Part shown: positions 63,824 to 64,000 of the stretch, in pieces | Numbering within the stretch: the first letter of the stretch is position 1 | Layout of the letters: each line of letters begins with the position of its first letter | The notes under the pieces: model-generated | Told to the model about the DNA's origin: nothing | What the model saw: the letters and a program-made list of their open reading frames with translations, nothing else | Databases searched by the model: none | Translations under genes and position numbers: made by a program | Assembly (NCBI GenBank): GCA_022497145.1 | Contig: MU385935.1 | Span: 80,837-144,836, forward strand | Direction: 5' to 3' | Source of the DNA: Rostrohypoxylon terebratum | Lineage: Eukaryota; Ascomycota; Sordariomycetes; Xylariales; Hypoxylaceae | Length of the DNA: 64,000 bases

Positions 63824-63895
63824 GGGTTAGGGTTAGGGTTGGAATCAACGATGGGGTTAGGGTATAATCGAGAGCATTGGATTGGGGTTAGGGTT
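63824..63895 (+). repeat. short interstitial TTAGGG telomere-like blocks
   Basis: GGGTTAGGGTTAGGGTT at 63824-63840, GGGGTTAGGGT at 63853-63863 and GGGGTTAGGGTTG at 63883-63895, separated by ordinary sequence. The units match the usual fungal telomere repeat, but only two adjacent copies occur and unique DNA follows to the window end, so this is not a chromosome end. Such motifs can be binding sites for Tbf1/Myb-type factors in promoters (inference). Confidence 0.8.
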
Positions 63896-64000
63896 GACTG
63901 CGTAGATGTCACACGGGGACTGGATGCCAAGATACAGTTGGCAGCCAGGTCGCATACAGGTCAGGCAGGAATCCTGCAAAGAGGTTATCATCACTTATTA

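Noticed and set aside
63824..64000. Chromosome end
   Set aside because: Only two adjacent TTAGGG units, and unique sequence continues to the window edge.

Overview
ORGANISM. The window looks like nuclear DNA of a filamentous ascomycete (Pezizomycotina, probably Sordariomycetes; the class is an inference). The genes carry short GT-AG introns, mostly 48-80 bp with a few up to about 150 bp, many with a CTAAC-type branch point 10-25 bases before the acceptor. The families are typical of these fungi: a HET-domain protein, a secreted amidase, an F-box-like protein, a TmpA-like membrane flavoprotein, fungal C2H2 zinc-finger proteins and a fungal DOCK-family exchange factor. I found no rRNA, tRNA, CRISPR, transposase or bacterial-style operon. 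LAYOUT. 1-9.2 kb is gene-poor. 9.3-10.8 kb: four-finger C2H2 transcription factor (+). 13.5-15.6 kb: secreted amidase (-). 17.0-18.5 kb: F-box-like protein (+), converging on a HET protein (18.6-20.8 kb, -). 21.5-21.9 kb: small acidic protein (-). 24.1-25.3 kb: NAD(P)-dependent reductase (+), converging on the eight-exon ubiquitin-chain elongation factor UFD2/E4 (25.8-29.5 kb, -). 33.0-34.9 kb: single-pass membrane protein with a Cys-containing outer part and a Pro/Ser-rich tail (+). 37.6-39.7 kb: an unrecognised N-terminal reading frame followed by a second C2H2 protein (+). 43.2-49.4 kb: DOCK-family SH3/DHR-1/DHR-2 protein of about 2,036 residues (+). 51.5-53.0 kb: type II membrane protein resembling a glycosyltransferase (+). 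55.2-56.1 kb: small protein-kinase-like gene (-). 61.1-62.7 kb: TmpA-like membrane protein (+). The last 200 bases hold short TTAGGG blocks that look interstitial. HOW THE GENES FIT TOGETHER. There is no sign of one pathway or a secondary-metabolite cluster; this is an ordinary mixture of housekeeping regulators (UFD2, DOCK, TmpA, zinc fingers) and accessory genes (HET, F-box-like, amidase, reductase, kinase-like) separated by unusually long gene-poor stretches. Splice sites were worked out by hand. Every model given as complete keeps one open frame, with split codons that restore family motifs; the exception is the junction at 38.35-38.50 kb, which I could not join. The main points for a second look are that junction, the telomere-like repeats (an intron at 24.8 kb and the window end at 63.8 kb), the leader ORF of the DOCK gene, the small kinase-like gene, the membrane protein at 33 kb, and recurring CCTAGG/TAGGTAGG words in the intergenic DNA.
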